Source: Chryseobacterium cheonjiense (GTDB lineage: Bacteria > Bacteroidota > Bacteroidia > Flavobacteriales > Weeksellaceae). Taken from it: a stretch of 64,000 bases of DNA. How positions within the stretch are numbered: position 1 is the first letter of the stretch; every line of letters begins with the position of its first letter. Shown here in pieces: positions 19,712 through 28,340 of the stretch. Location: the NCBI RefSeq assembly GCF_012927265.1, contig NZ_JABBGF010000002.1, forward strand, positions 248,001 to 312,000, in the 5' to 3' direction. The notes beneath the pieces were generated by a model, which saw only the letters and a program-made list of their open reading frames with translations, had not been told where the DNA came from and made no database searches. Both the position numbers and the translations under genes were made by a program.

Positions 19712-20791
19712 ATGAAAAATATAATCATTACGGGTGGCGCCGGATTCATCGGTTCGCATGTGGTAAGAGAATTTGTAAAAAATAACCCGGATATTACCAT
19801 TATCAATCTGGATGCCCTTACTTATGCCGGAAATCTTGAGAACTTAAAGGATATTGAAAATGAGCCTAATTATGTTTTCGAGAAAGCAGATATTACAAGA
19901 CCTGATGAATTGAGAACCGTTTTTGAGAAATATAATCCTGATGCGGTTGTACATCTGGCAGCAGAAAGCCATGTAGACAGAAGCATTACGGATCCGATGG
20001 CATTCATCAATACCAACGTAAACGGCACAGCGAATCTTTTAAATCTATGTAAAGAATTCTGGACGTTGAATCCGGATCATACCCATGGAAGATTTCCTGA
20101 TGAACAAAGAAAAAATCTTTTCTATCATATTTCTACCGATGAAGTTTATGGAAGCTTGGGTGAAACAGGATTCTTCTTAGAAACGACGCCGTACGATCCG
20201 CAGTCTCCATATTCTGCTTCAAAAGCAGCATCCGACCACCTGGTGAGAGCTTACGGAAATACCTACGGAATGCCTTTTATTGTTTCAAACTGTTCAAACA
20301 ATTATGGCCCGAATCATTTTCCTGAGAAATTAATTCCACTTTGTATATCTAATATTATCAATGAGAAACCTTTGCCGATTTACGGTGATGGCAAATATAC
20401 GAGAGACTGGCTTTTTGTCATTGATCACGCAAAAGCAATCCATCAGATTTTTAATGACGCTAAAACAGGGGAAACCTACAATATCGGAGGATTCAATGAA
20501 TGGCAGAATATTGATCTCGTAAAAGAACTTATCCGACAGATGGATGCAAAACTGGGCAGACCGGCAGGTTATTCAGAAAAGCTGATCTCATTTGTAAAAG
20601 ACAGACCGGGACACGACAAACGCTATGCTATTGATGCTACAAAACTAAATAAAGATCTTGGATGGAAGCCATCGGTAACTTTTGAAGAAGGATTAGCAAA
20701 GACCATCGACTGGTATCTTGAGAATAAAGAATGGCTGGAAAATGTAACAAGCGGAGATTACCAGAAATATTACGAAAAACAATACAATTAA
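19712..20791 (+). CDS. rfbB: dTDP-glucose 4,6-dehydratase
   Basis: 359-residue extended SDR that turns dTDP-glucose into dTDP-4-keto-6-deoxyglucose. NAD-binding GGAGFIGSHVV at the N-terminus, HLAAESHVDRSI, catalytic STDEVYG and YSASKAASDHLV (Tyr/Lys pair), and the NNYGPNHFPEKLIPL segment typical of RmlB. 16 nt upstream of rfbA. RfbC and RfbD are not in this window, so the product is likely used by the WecE transaminase at 28341-29495. Confidence 0.97.
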   Translation: MKNIIITGGAGFIGSHVVREFVKNNPDITIINLDALTYAGNLENLKDIENEPNYVFEKADITRPDELRTVFEKYNPDAVVHLAAESHVDRSITDPMAFINTNVNGTANLLNLCKEFWTLNPDHTHGRFPDEQRKNLFYHISTDEVYGSLGETGFFLETTPYDPQSPYSASKAASDHLVRAYGNTYGMPFIVSNCSNNYGPNHFPEKLIPLCISNIINEKPLPIYGDGKYTRDWLFVIDHAKAIHQIFNDAKTGETYNIGGFNEWQNIDLVKELIRQMDAKLGRPAGYSEKLISFVKDRPGHDKRYAIDATKLNKDLGWKPSVTFEEGLAKTIDWYLENKEWLENVTSGDYQKYYEKQYN

Positions 20792-20807
20792 TACAACACA
20801 AGATTAG

Positions 20808-21671
20808 ATGAAAGGTATAATTTTAGCCGGAGGTTCCGGAACAAGGCTTTACCCTCTTACAATTGCCGTAAGCAAGCAGTTAATGCCTATTTACGACAAA
20901 CCGATGATCTATTATCCGCTGTCAACTTTACTATTAGCAGGAATCAAAGATATTCTTATTATCACAACTCCTCATGACCAGGAGGGGTTTATCAAACTTT
21001 TGGGTGATGGATCACAAATCGGCTGCAATATTCAGTACATGGTGCAGCCAAGCCCGGACGGATTGGCGCAGGCATTTATTCTGGGAGATAAGTTCATCGG
21101 AAATGATGCAGCAGCATTGGTTTTGGGAGATAACATTTTCTATGGTTCCGAAATGGGTACTTTGCTTAAAAACAAAACCAATCCCGAAGGCGGGGTTGTT
21201 TTCGCATACCACGTTTCAGATCCTGAACGATATGGAGTTGTAGAATTTGATGATAATTTTAAAGCGGTTTCTATTGAAGAAAAACCCGTGAAACCGAAGT
21301 CTAACTACGCCGTCCCGGGATTATACTTTTATGATAATGAAGTCGTTGAAATTGCAAAAAACATTAAGCCTTCCGCAAGAGGAGAGCTTGAAATTACGGA
21401 TGTAAATAACGTTTACCTGAGCAAAGGGAAACTTGAAGTAGGCGTTCTGGACCGGGGTACTGCGTGGCTTGATACCGGAACTTTCGATTCTCTTAATGAC
21501 GCCTCGGAATTTGTACGGGTGATTGAAAAAAGACAGGGTTTCAAGATCGGATGTATTGAGGAAATAGCTTTTAGAAATAAATTCATCAATGAAGAAAAAC
21601 TGTTGGAAACTGCATTGAAATATGGAAAGAGCGGCTATGGAGAATACCTGAATCAGTTGGTTATCAAATAG
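20808..21671 (+). CDS. rfbA: Glucose-1-phosphate thymidylyltransferase
   Basis: 287 residues, the usual length for RmlA. Makes dTDP-glucose from glucose-1-phosphate and dTTP. Nucleotidyltransferase signature [29 protein letters not shown] starts at residue 8 (only key parts listed), with the later LGDNIFYG and [14 protein letters not shown] segments. Forms a pair with rfbB. It is followed by a 171-nt gap with a new promoter, so the export operon may be controlled separately. Confidence 0.97.
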   Translation: MKGIILAGGSGTRLYPLTIAVSKQLMPIYDKPMIYYPLSTLLLAGIKDILIITTPHDQEGFIKLLGDGSQIGCNIQYMVQPSPDGLAQAFILGDKFIGNDAAALVLGDNIFYGSEMGTLLKNKTNPEGGVVFAYHVSDPERYGVVEFDDNFKAVSIEEKPVKPKSNYAVPGLYFYDNEVVEIAKNIKPSARGELEITDVNNVYLSKGKLEVGVLDRGTAWLDTGTFDSLNDASEFVRVIEKRQGFKIGCIEEIAFRNKFINEEKLLETALKYGKSGYGEYLNQLVIK

Positions 21672-21817
21672 ATAAACAACCACACTGTAACTATTACATT
21701 ATTAACTAAAATTATTGTATTATACAACAAATCTTAGTAAATCACCATCAGCGTTTAATTTTTTTAACTGAATAATAATTTTTTAAGAATAAATATGCAA
21801 GATATAAGAAAATAATA

Positions 21818-21825
21818 TAAATTTG
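21818..21825 (+). promoter_or_regulatory. -7 box for the polysaccharide export/glycosyltransferase operon
   Basis: TAAATTTG, a full TAnnTTTG match, 17 nt before the wzm ATG. The predicted leader is about 13 nt. It likely drives the long plus-strand run of closely spaced genes that follows. Confidence 0.6.
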
Positions 21826-21842
21826 CATTAAACTCTACACAA

Positions 21843-22691
21843 ATGAATGAACCACAAAAAAAGTGGACCGAAATAATTGAAGCCAAACATTCTCTGTTTG
21901 ACTTAAAATTAAGAGAGGTATGGAATTATAAAGATCTTGTTTACATGTTTGTTAAGCGAGATTTCATATCAAGTTTTAAGCAGACAATTTTAGGTCCTAT
22001 CTGGTTTTTTATAAACCCGATCCTTACTACCATTACTTTCCTCATTGTTTTTGGCAAAATTGCAGGATTACCAACCAATAATATTCCGCCTTTGCTATTC
22101 TATCTTTCCGGAGTAACACTCTGGAACTATTTTTCATCTTGTCTTCTGGGCACATCTTCTACATTTACAGGAAACGCGGGTATTTTCGGAAAAGTCTATT
22201 TTCCGAGGCTTGTAACGCCCATTTCCATCGTCATTTCAAACCTGATGCGCTTCGGAGTGCAGTTCCTATTATTTTTGATCATTTGGGTATATTATCTGGC
22301 AAAAGGAGAAATTCACCCGAATATATGGATTGTTGTAACTCCATTCCTTATTATCCTGATGGCACTTTTCGCTTTGGGAACAGGGATGATATTCTCTTCG
22401 CTTACTACTAAATACAAAGATCTCAGCATGCTCTTAGGTTTTGGAGTAAGCCTGTATATGTATGCTACTCCTGTGATCTATCCTACCTCGGCATTACCTG
22501 GTTTTTTTAAAAAGCTTGCTTTTTATAATCCATTAACGGGAATTTTTGAATGTTTCAAATACGCATGGCTTGGATCAGGAAATTTCTCACCTTCAATGCT
22601 CATAATAAGTTCTGTTATCGTTCTCTTACTTATGATTGCAGGAACACTTATTTTCAATAAGGTAGAAAAGTCTTTTATGGACACTGTTTAA
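21843..22691 (+). CDS. Polysaccharide ABC exporter, membrane subunit (Wzm type)
   Basis: 282 residues, ABC-2 type permease. A cytosolic N-terminus (LRDVWNYKDL-like: LREVWNYKDLVYMFVKRDF) is followed by six predicted membrane segments, with the family's ILGPIWFFINPILTTITF near residue 50 and the TPVIYP motif near residue 210. Together with the ATPase 30 nt downstream it would move the undecaprenyl-linked glycan across the inner membrane, meaning that the chain is finished in the cytoplasm. Could also be called TagG/RfbA-like; the pairing with a long Wzt supports O-antigen or a related polysaccharide. Confidence 0.9.
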   Translation: MNEPQKKWTEIIEAKHSLFDLKLREVWNYKDLVYMFVKRDFISSFKQTILGPIWFFINPILTTITFLIVFGKIAGLPTNNIPPLLFYLSGVTLWNYFSSCLLGTSSTFTGNAGIFGKVYFPRLVTPISIVISNLMRFGVQFLLFLIIWVYYLAKGEIHPNIWIVVTPFLIILMALFALGTGMIFSSLTTKYKDLSMLLGFGVSLYMYATPVIYPTSALPGFFKKLAFYNPLTGIFECFKYAWLGSGNFSPSMLIISSVIVLLLMIAGTLIFNKVEKSFMDTV

Positions 22692-22721
22692 AAAATTTAT
22701 TAACATCCCAATTTTATAATC

Positions 22722-23957
22722 ATGCTGGCCTTAAAAGCAGAAAATATATCAAAGCAATATAGATTAGGACAGGTAGGCACCGGAACACTATCTCATGACC
22801 TTAATCGTATGTGGTACATAATCAGAGGAAAAGAAGACCCTTATCTGAAGATTGGCGAAGAAAATGACAGAGCCATAAAAGGAAAGTCAGAATATGTATG
22901 GTCTCTGCAGGACATTAATTTTGAAATCGAACAGGGAGATGCTGTCGGCATTATCGGAAGAAACGGCGCTGGTAAATCGACCCTTTTGAAACTATTAAGT
23001 AAAGTAACCAAACCAACTACCGGAAAAATATATACCCGTGGAAGAATTGCATCGCTTTTAGAAGTAGGTACCGGATTTCATCCTGAAATGACAGGCCGGG
23101 AAAATGTGTTTCTAAACGGTGCTATTCTCGGAATGACCAGAAAAGAAATCAACCGAAAATTCGACGAAATTGTAGATTTCTCCGGTGTAGAAAGATATAT
23201 CGATACACCTGTAAAAAGATATTCTTCCGGAATGTATGTACGTCTTGCTTTTGCCGTTGCAGCCCATCTGGAATCGGAAATTCTTATTGTAGATGAGGTG
23301 TTGGCAGTAGGCGATGCAGAGTTTCAGAAAAAATGTCTGGGAAAGATGGGAGATGTCACAAAAGGAGAAGGAAGAACCGTACTTTTTGTAAGCCACAATA
23401 TGACGGCCGTTAAACAGCTCTGCACATCCGGCATATTGATGAAAAACGGCAGAGTAGCTCATCGGGGAGATATCAACAGTGTATTGGAAAATTATATTAT
23501 CAATGAACTGTCCCCTACTATTGAATTTAGATACATAGAAGACCCTGGCAAAAAAGCCCAGATTAAAAAAGTTAGGGTATATAACAATAAATCTGCAGAG
23601 ACAACGGAGTTTGGCCACAATGAAGATATAAATCTTGATATAAGCTTCATTAACAGGAATGTAAATAAAGGTATTAGAGTAAACATTGCCATCTTAGATA
23701 AATTTGAAAACGTAATATTCATTACACGAAAAGTTTTCGAAGGAAAAAATGAAAATAATTTTACTGTAAAAATAGAAGGCGGCAAATTAATCCCGAATAC
23801 TTATGTGCTTTCATTGGCAATAGACACCCCTTCAGTAGAACTTTACGATGTTATAGAGGGAGGGATCCAGCTTAATATTATTGAAACAGGACATGAAAAT
23901 TTTCTTGCCGGAGATACAGACAATGGGATCATAACTCCGCCGGTAATATGGATGTAA
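22722..23957 (+). CDS. Polysaccharide ABC exporter, ATPase with chain-recognition domain (Wzt type)
   Basis: 411 residues. N-terminal ABC ATPase with Walker A GRNGAGKST (about residue 87), signature YSSGMYVRLAFA, Walker B ILIVDEVLAVGD and the switch His in FVSHN. Residues from about 270 to the end form a separate beta-rich domain (INLDISFIN ... NIAILDKFENVIF ... GDTDNGIITPPVIW) like the C-terminal domain of Wzt proteins that bind the chain end before export. This suggests that the exported glycan carries a specific terminal feature. The stop overlaps or adjoins the next gene. Confidence 0.93.
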   Translation: MLALKAENISKQYRLGQVGTGTLSHDLNRMWYIIRGKEDPYLKIGEENDRAIKGKSEYVWSLQDINFEIEQGDAVGIIGRNGAGKSTLLKLLSKVTKPTTGKIYTRGRIASLLEVGTGFHPEMTGRENVFLNGAILGMTRKEINRKFDEIVDFSGVERYIDTPVKRYSSGMYVRLAFAVAAHLESEILIVDEVLAVGDAEFQKKCLGKMGDVTKGEGRTVLFVSHNMTAVKQLCTSGILMKNGRVAHRGDINSVLENYIINELSPTIEFRYIEDPGKKAQIKKVRVYNNKSAETTEFGHNEDINLDISFINRNVNKGIRVNIAILDKFENVIFITRKVFEGKNENNFTVKIEGGKLIPNTYVLSLAIDTPSVELYDVIEGGIQLNIIETGHENFLAGDTDNGIITPPVIWM

Positions 23958-23962
23958 CAGCA

Positions 23963-25273
23963 ATGGATAAAAAAAATGTATTAATACTTTCAACAGGTGA
24001 TGTAAACGGCGCATATGAAGCCGCTTATAAAGTTGCCCATATTATCAAAAATTTGGGGCATAATGTTATCATGTGTGTAAAGCATAAAACAAAGAATGAA
24101 AATTTTATAAAGCCATACAGGTATTTATCCCCTTCATCAGCCAATCCCAATATAGTGATGAGAATTGTTAATAAAATCAGAAATAAGATCAATCCTGTAC
24201 AGTCATCAAAAGTGATCAGTACAGACAGGAAATACTCTTTCTTCAGCAACAACGAATCATCAGAAAACATACATGTTGAAAGCATGCTGGAGACCGTAGG
24301 ATTTACACCTGATTTTGTCTTTACAGGAATGACAATTAACTTTCTCAACAGCACAGATCTACTTAATATATATAATGCAACCAAAGCAAAAATATATAAT
24401 ATTACGGTAGATATGAATCATTTTACAGGAGGATGCCATTATTCCTGGGGATGTGAGGGCTATATTAAAGGATGTGATAAATACTGTCCTGCAATTACAA
24501 AAGAAAATGAAAAAATAACTGCCAAACAAAATTTTGAAAAAAAATATGAAAATGCACAAAAAGCTAATTTTCAAATTATCGCCGGTTCAGGATTAACATT
24601 ACTTCAGGCCCGAAATTCAAAAATATATAAAACCCGGAAAACGATTTATAACATCAATAGCCTAATTGACACAAGACTGCTTAACAGGAAGAATAAACCT
24701 ATTGCCAAACAGGTATTTTCCCTATCCGGGGACTGCTTTTATATTTTAACAGGAGCTCAAAATATGGAAGATCCAAGAAAAGGTTTTTCTTATCTTCTTC
24801 AGGCTCTTGAACTGTTAGACAGAGAATTGCCATTGGAAAAAAAAGAAAAAATAGTGCTTTTGGTGGTTTCTAATAGTATTAATGAAGAATTTGACAGCGT
24901 TACCTTCAAAAAACAGAAAATAGATTACATAAAAGATTACAGATTATTATCCCTATTATATCAGGCTGCTGATCTTTTTATCAACTCATCTATTGAAGAT
25001 TCAGGCCCTATGATGGTATCTGAAGCTCTCGCCTGCGGAACGCCTGTCGTTGGCTTTGATACGGGAATTCTTACCAATATGGTTATAGATAATTATAACG
25101 GCTATAAAGCCCCTGTAAGAGACAGCAGAAAATTGGCAGATGGAATAAGGAAAGTCTTTGAACTCAATAAAGATACTTATGAAATTTTTTCTAAAAATGC
25201 CGTAAAGCAGGTTGAAGAATTTTCTTCTTATGAATATGCCGAAAAAATTTTCAAGCAAATTCTTGAACAATAA
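23963..25273 (+). CDS. Glycosyltransferase, GT4-like
   Basis: 436 residues from ATG 23963; a start at 23948 would overlap wzt by 10 nt and is also possible. The N-terminal strand NVLILSTGDVNGAYEAAYKVAHIIKNLGH and the C-terminal donor-binding segment IEDSGPMMVSEALACGTPVVGFDTG fit a retaining GT-B enzyme (GT4). An unusual Cys-rich insertion (MNHFTGGCHYSWGCEGYIKGCDKYCP in several pieces, about residues 145-175) has four cysteines in a short span and may bind a metal. The same feature occurs in some bacterial GT4 enzymes I recall. Acceptor and donor unknown. Confidence 0.85.
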   Translation: MDKKNVLILSTGDVNGAYEAAYKVAHIIKNLGHNVIMCVKHKTKNENFIKPYRYLSPSSANPNIVMRIVNKIRNKINPVQSSKVISTDRKYSFFSNNESSENIHVESMLETVGFTPDFVFTGMTINFLNSTDLLNIYNATKAKIYNITVDMNHFTGGCHYSWGCEGYIKGCDKYCPAITKENEKITAKQNFEKKYENAQKANFQIIAGSGLTLLQARNSKIYKTRKTIYNINSLIDTRLLNRKNKPIAKQVFSLSGDCFYILTGAQNMEDPRKGFSYLLQALELLDRELPLEKKEKIVLLVVSNSINEEFDSVTFKKQKIDYIKDYRLLSLLYQAADLFINSSIEDSGPMMVSEALACGTPVVGFDTGILTNMVIDNYNGYKAPVRDSRKLADGIRKVFELNKDTYEIFSKNAVKQVEEFSSYEYAEKIFKQILEQ

Positions 25274-25277
25274 AAGT

Positions 25278-26096
25278 ATGAAAAAGGTATTAATTTTCGG
25301 AGCTAACAGTTTGCTTACAGCGCATCTTCTAAAACAACATCCGGAAGATCATGTTTCTGTTGTTTACCATAGTAAGCCATCTCAACTGACAGATAAAAAC
25401 TATCCGCTCTCTGATTTTAAAAAAATTGATCCGAATCAGGATGTTGTATACATTTTAAGTGCCCTGATATCCAATGATCCTGAACAGCTGGATAATATAT
25501 TAAATACCAACATCCTACTCATTAAAAATATAACAGAACACTTTGCGTATTCTAAAATAGTATATTTTTCGAGTGTTGCTGTATATGATGGAATACAGAA
25601 TGGCATCATCGATCACGCTACTACTCCATCACCATCATCATTATATGGTTTAAGTAAGCTTTTTGCCGAAAAAATAGTTGAAAAATGTTCAAAATATGCT
25701 ATTCTCAGAATTTCATCCGTATACGGCTCATTGATGAAAGAAAATACTTTTTTGCCAAAAATTGTTACTGCTGCAATAGAAGACAATACAATCGATCTTT
25801 TAGGTAAAGGTGATAGAAAACAAAATTATATTCACGCAGAGGATGTTGCTCGTTTGGCAAAAAAAATATCGCTTGAAGATAAAAATAAAATCATACTGGC
25901 AATATCACCGAATAATTATAAGAATCTTGAAATTGCTGATTTTATCAAGGAATTAACAGGCTGTGAAATTACTTTTCACGATAAAGACTTTTCAAGATCT
26001 ATAGAATACTTTGAAAATGACCCCACTGTAAGCAGTCATGCATTTATACCAATAAAACAAGGATTAAAAGAACTGATAGAATGGAAAAGAAAATAG
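25278..26096 (+). CDS. NAD-dependent sugar epimerase/dehydratase (extended SDR)
   Basis: 272 residues from ATG 25278; an upstream in-frame start would run 60 nt into the glycosyltransferase and is unlikely. Rossmann start MKKVLIFGANSLLTAHLL has only part of the normal GxxGxxG glycine pattern, so cofactor binding may be altered. The SSVAVYDG and SLYGLSKLFAEK segments give the Ser/Tyr/Lys set of active extended SDRs, and RKQNYIHAEDVA is the typical later motif. Its end overlaps the ATP-grasp gene by 16 nt, so the two are translated together. Product unknown. Confidence 0.82.
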   Translation: MKKVLIFGANSLLTAHLLKQHPEDHVSVVYHSKPSQLTDKNYPLSDFKKIDPNQDVVYILSALISNDPEQLDNILNTNILLIKNITEHFAYSKIVYFSSVAVYDGIQNGIIDHATTPSPSSLYGLSKLFAEKIVEKCSKYAILRISSVYGSLMKENTFLPKIVTAAIEDNTIDLLGKGDRKQNYIHAEDVARLAKKISLEDKNKIILAISPNNYKNLEIADFIKELTGCEITFHDKDFSRSIEYFENDPTVSSHAFIPIKQGLKELIEWKRK

Positions 26097-27061
26097 TTTT
26101 AGTTACAGGGATCGGAGGAAATGTTGGGCAGGGAATTTTGAGAAACATTAAAAAAACTCAATTCCCCATAAAGATTATTGGCTGTAACGTCACTGATTTT
26201 TCTGCCGGCAATTATCTTTGCGATACCTTCTATAAAGTTCCTTATGCAATGGATGAGGATTATATATCCGCCATTAACTCCATTGTAGAAAATGAAAAAA
26301 TTGACCTGATAATTCCTTCCACGGATTATGAGGTTTATTATCTTTCTTTATACCAAAATAAGCTAAAGACTAATGTGGTTGTAAGCGGCCTGGAAACTTC
26401 TAAAAATTATTTAGATAAGTATTTAACATTTCTGCACCATAAAAAAAACAACCTTCCTTTTGCGCAGTCATATCTACCGGGTGATTATGAAAAAGGGAAA
26501 TTTGAAAATTATATTGTAAAGCCGCGGGAAGGCAGAGGTTCAAGAGGAATTCATATCAATCCTTCCGATATCAGATCTTTTGATGACAGTTATATGGTGC
26601 AGGAATTAGTAACAGGAAAAGAGATTACCACCGCTTTTTATGTTTCAAAAGAAAAAGCTCTACATGGATTTATTACCCTTGAAAGAAAATTAGAAAACGG
26701 GGCTACAAATGAATGCTTTGTAAACCGGATGTATGATAAGCAGCTTCAGGATATTTTAGAAAAAATGATTTCCTGCAATCACTTTACAGGAAGCGCAAAT
26801 CTTCAGTCTATGGTAAGGGACAACGGAGAAATTGTTCCTTTTGAGATTAATTGCAGAATATCAGGAACCAATTCCATCCGTTCTAATTTTGGCTTCGAAG
26901 ATGTGAAATATACTTTGGAAGAGCATTTATATCACATTTCCCCTTCTGAACCAAATATTACCGAGGGTAGTGCCATAAGAATCATGTTGGATATTATTTA
27001 TCCTCACAACAGTAATATTAGCGAGTTAAAAGACAACTCATCACAACATTATATTTTTTAA
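26081..27061 (+). CDS. ATP-grasp ligase, carbamoyl-phosphate-synthase-like
   Basis: 326 residues. N-terminal pre-ATP-grasp Rossmann-like part (LVTGIGGNVGQGILRNIKK), central YIVKPREGRGSRGI (nucleotide-binding Lys and Gly loop), MVQELVTGKEIT and C-terminal VPFEINCRISGTNSIR with the metal-binding Glu and Asn. ATP-grasp enzymes of this type join a carboxylate to an amine or similar nucleophile through an acyl phosphate. Inside a polysaccharide locus it may attach an amino acid or another acid to a sugar. It is between an SDR (16-nt overlap) and a HAD protein (directly abutting), which suggests a three-gene module. Confidence 0.85.
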   Translation: MEKKIVLVTGIGGNVGQGILRNIKKTQFPIKIIGCNVTDFSAGNYLCDTFYKVPYAMDEDYISAINSIVENEKIDLIIPSTDYEVYYLSLYQNKLKTNVVVSGLETSKNYLDKYLTFLHHKKNNLPFAQSYLPGDYEKGKFENYIVKPREGRGSRGIHINPSDIRSFDDSYMVQELVTGKEITTAFYVSKEKALHGFITLERKLENGATNECFVNRMYDKQLQDILEKMISCNHFTGSANLQSMVRDNGEIVPFEINCRISGTNSIRSNFGFEDVKYTLEEHLYHISPSEPNITEGSAIRIMLDIIYPHNSNISELKDNSSQHYIF

Positions 27062-27709
27062 ATGAGCAAAATAACCCGAATAATACTTTTTGATGCAGCC
27101 AACACGCTAATTTACAAGCCTACCTTGTATTATAAAATAAGAAGCGTTCTGGCAAAGTATTCTTATGAAATTGAAGAAACAAAACTTCAGTATCATCATA
27201 AGCTTTTATCGGAAATTATAAACTTTCCCGACAGAACGTCAAAAGAATTTTATAAAGATTTCAACTCAGAACTTTTGCTGTCGTTAGGTATTATTGCTTC
27301 AGAAGAAATATTAAATGAGATTTTTACAGCATGTTCATATTTAGAATGGAAAGCTTTTGATGATTTATCCATATTGAATGAGCTTCCGATAGAAAAAGCC
27401 GTTTTATCTAATTTCAACAGCAGTTTAAGTAATATACTTGATCAGTTGATAGGCAAGAACATCTTTTCGGAAATAATAATTTCTGAGAATGAAAATTACA
27501 GAAAGCCTTCTTTAGAGTTTTACAAATTAGCTCTAAAAAAATTAAATGTGGAACCAGAAGAAGTTCTTTATATCGGAGACTCTTTAAAATTGGATGTTAT
27601 TCCTGCTAAAAAATTGGGTATCAAAACCTTATTAATTGACAGACAAAACATATTTTCCAGCTTTACGGATAGAATAAGCAATATGAAAGATATTATTAAT
27701 TATTTATGA
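27062..27709 (+). CDS. HAD-superfamily hydrolase
   Basis: 215 residues. Motif I reads LFDAANTL: the nucleophile Asp is present, but the second acid of the usual DxD is Ala, as in some haloacid-dehalogenase-type members. Motif II LSNFNSS, motif III Lys in NYRKPS and motif IV YIGDSLKLDV are all present, followed by the usual GIKTLLIDR. Start codon follows the ATP-grasp stop with no gap, and the end overlaps the next gene by 4 nt (ATGA). Could be a sugar-phosphate phosphatase, but the missing second Asp makes that uncertain. Confidence 0.82.
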   Translation: MSKITRIILFDAANTLIYKPTLYYKIRSVLAKYSYEIEETKLQYHHKLLSEIINFPDRTSKEFYKDFNSELLLSLGIIASEEILNEIFTACSYLEWKAFDDLSILNELPIEKAVLSNFNSSLSNILDQLIGKNIFSEIIISENENYRKPSLEFYKLALKKLNVEPEEVLYIGDSLKLDVIPAKKLGIKTLLIDRQNIFSSFTDRISNMKDIINYL

Positions 27710-28338
27710 AACAGATCGCAATCATAGGTTCAGGGCATTTAGGCCAGCAGATTCTGTATTACATACATTCTGATACAGACCATAAAGTTGTTGGCTTTTT
27801 TGATGATTTTCAGGAAAAAGGAAGCACCATAAAGAATATCCCAATATTAGGAAACACTAATGATGTTGAAGATATTTTTAAACAGAATATTTTTGATGAG
27901 CTGATTATTGCCATTGGTTATAAACATTTAGAATTTAAAAAACAACTCTTTGAAAATTTCAAAAATAAAATCCCTTTCCACACTTTTATCCATTCAACAA
28001 GTATTGTTGACCCGACAGCCAAAATAGGTCAGGGAACTGTTATATATCCTAATTGTATGATTGATCAGGATGTTGAAATAGATGATAATGTCATGATCAA
28101 CATTTCCTGTTCTGTTGCCCATGATTCGGTGATAAACAAACATTGTTTCTTATCTCCGTCAGTAAGCATCGCCGGTTTTGTAAATATCTCAGAACTTTGC
28201 ATTCTTGGGATCAACAGCACCGTTATCGACAATATAAACATCTCAGAAAAAATTCAGCTGGGAGGAGGCACCGTAGTGATAAAAAATTTAGATACACCAG
28301 GATTGTATGTTGGTAATCCTGCAAAATTTATAAGATAG
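27706..28338 (+). CDS. PglD/NeuD-like sugar N- or O-acetyltransferase
   Basis: 210 residues. N-terminal Rossmann-like sugar-nucleotide-binding domain (IIGSGHLGQQILYYI, then GFFDDFQEKGSTI), then a left-handed beta-helix of hexapeptide repeats. The likely catalytic His is in SCSVAHDSVI, followed by LSPSVSIAGFV, as in PglD-type enzymes that acetylate the 4-amino group of UDP- or dTDP-4-amino sugars. It directly precedes wecE, whose dTDP-Fuc4N product would be a natural substrate. Acyl donor could be acetyl-CoA or another acyl thioester. Confidence 0.88.
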   Translation: MKQIAIIGSGHLGQQILYYIHSDTDHKVVGFFDDFQEKGSTIKNIPILGNTNDVEDIFKQNIFDELIIAIGYKHLEFKKQLFENFKNKIPFHTFIHSTSIVDPTAKIGQGTVIYPNCMIDQDVEIDDNVMINISCSVAHDSVINKHCFLSPSVSIAGFVNISELCILGINSTVIDNINISEKIQLGGGTVVIKNLDTPGLYVGNPAKFIR

Positions 28339-28340
28339 AT

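Noticed and set aside
25212..25277. Longer N-terminus for the SDR at 25278
   Set aside because: It would lie within the preceding glycosyltransferase and adds residues before a normal Rossmann start.
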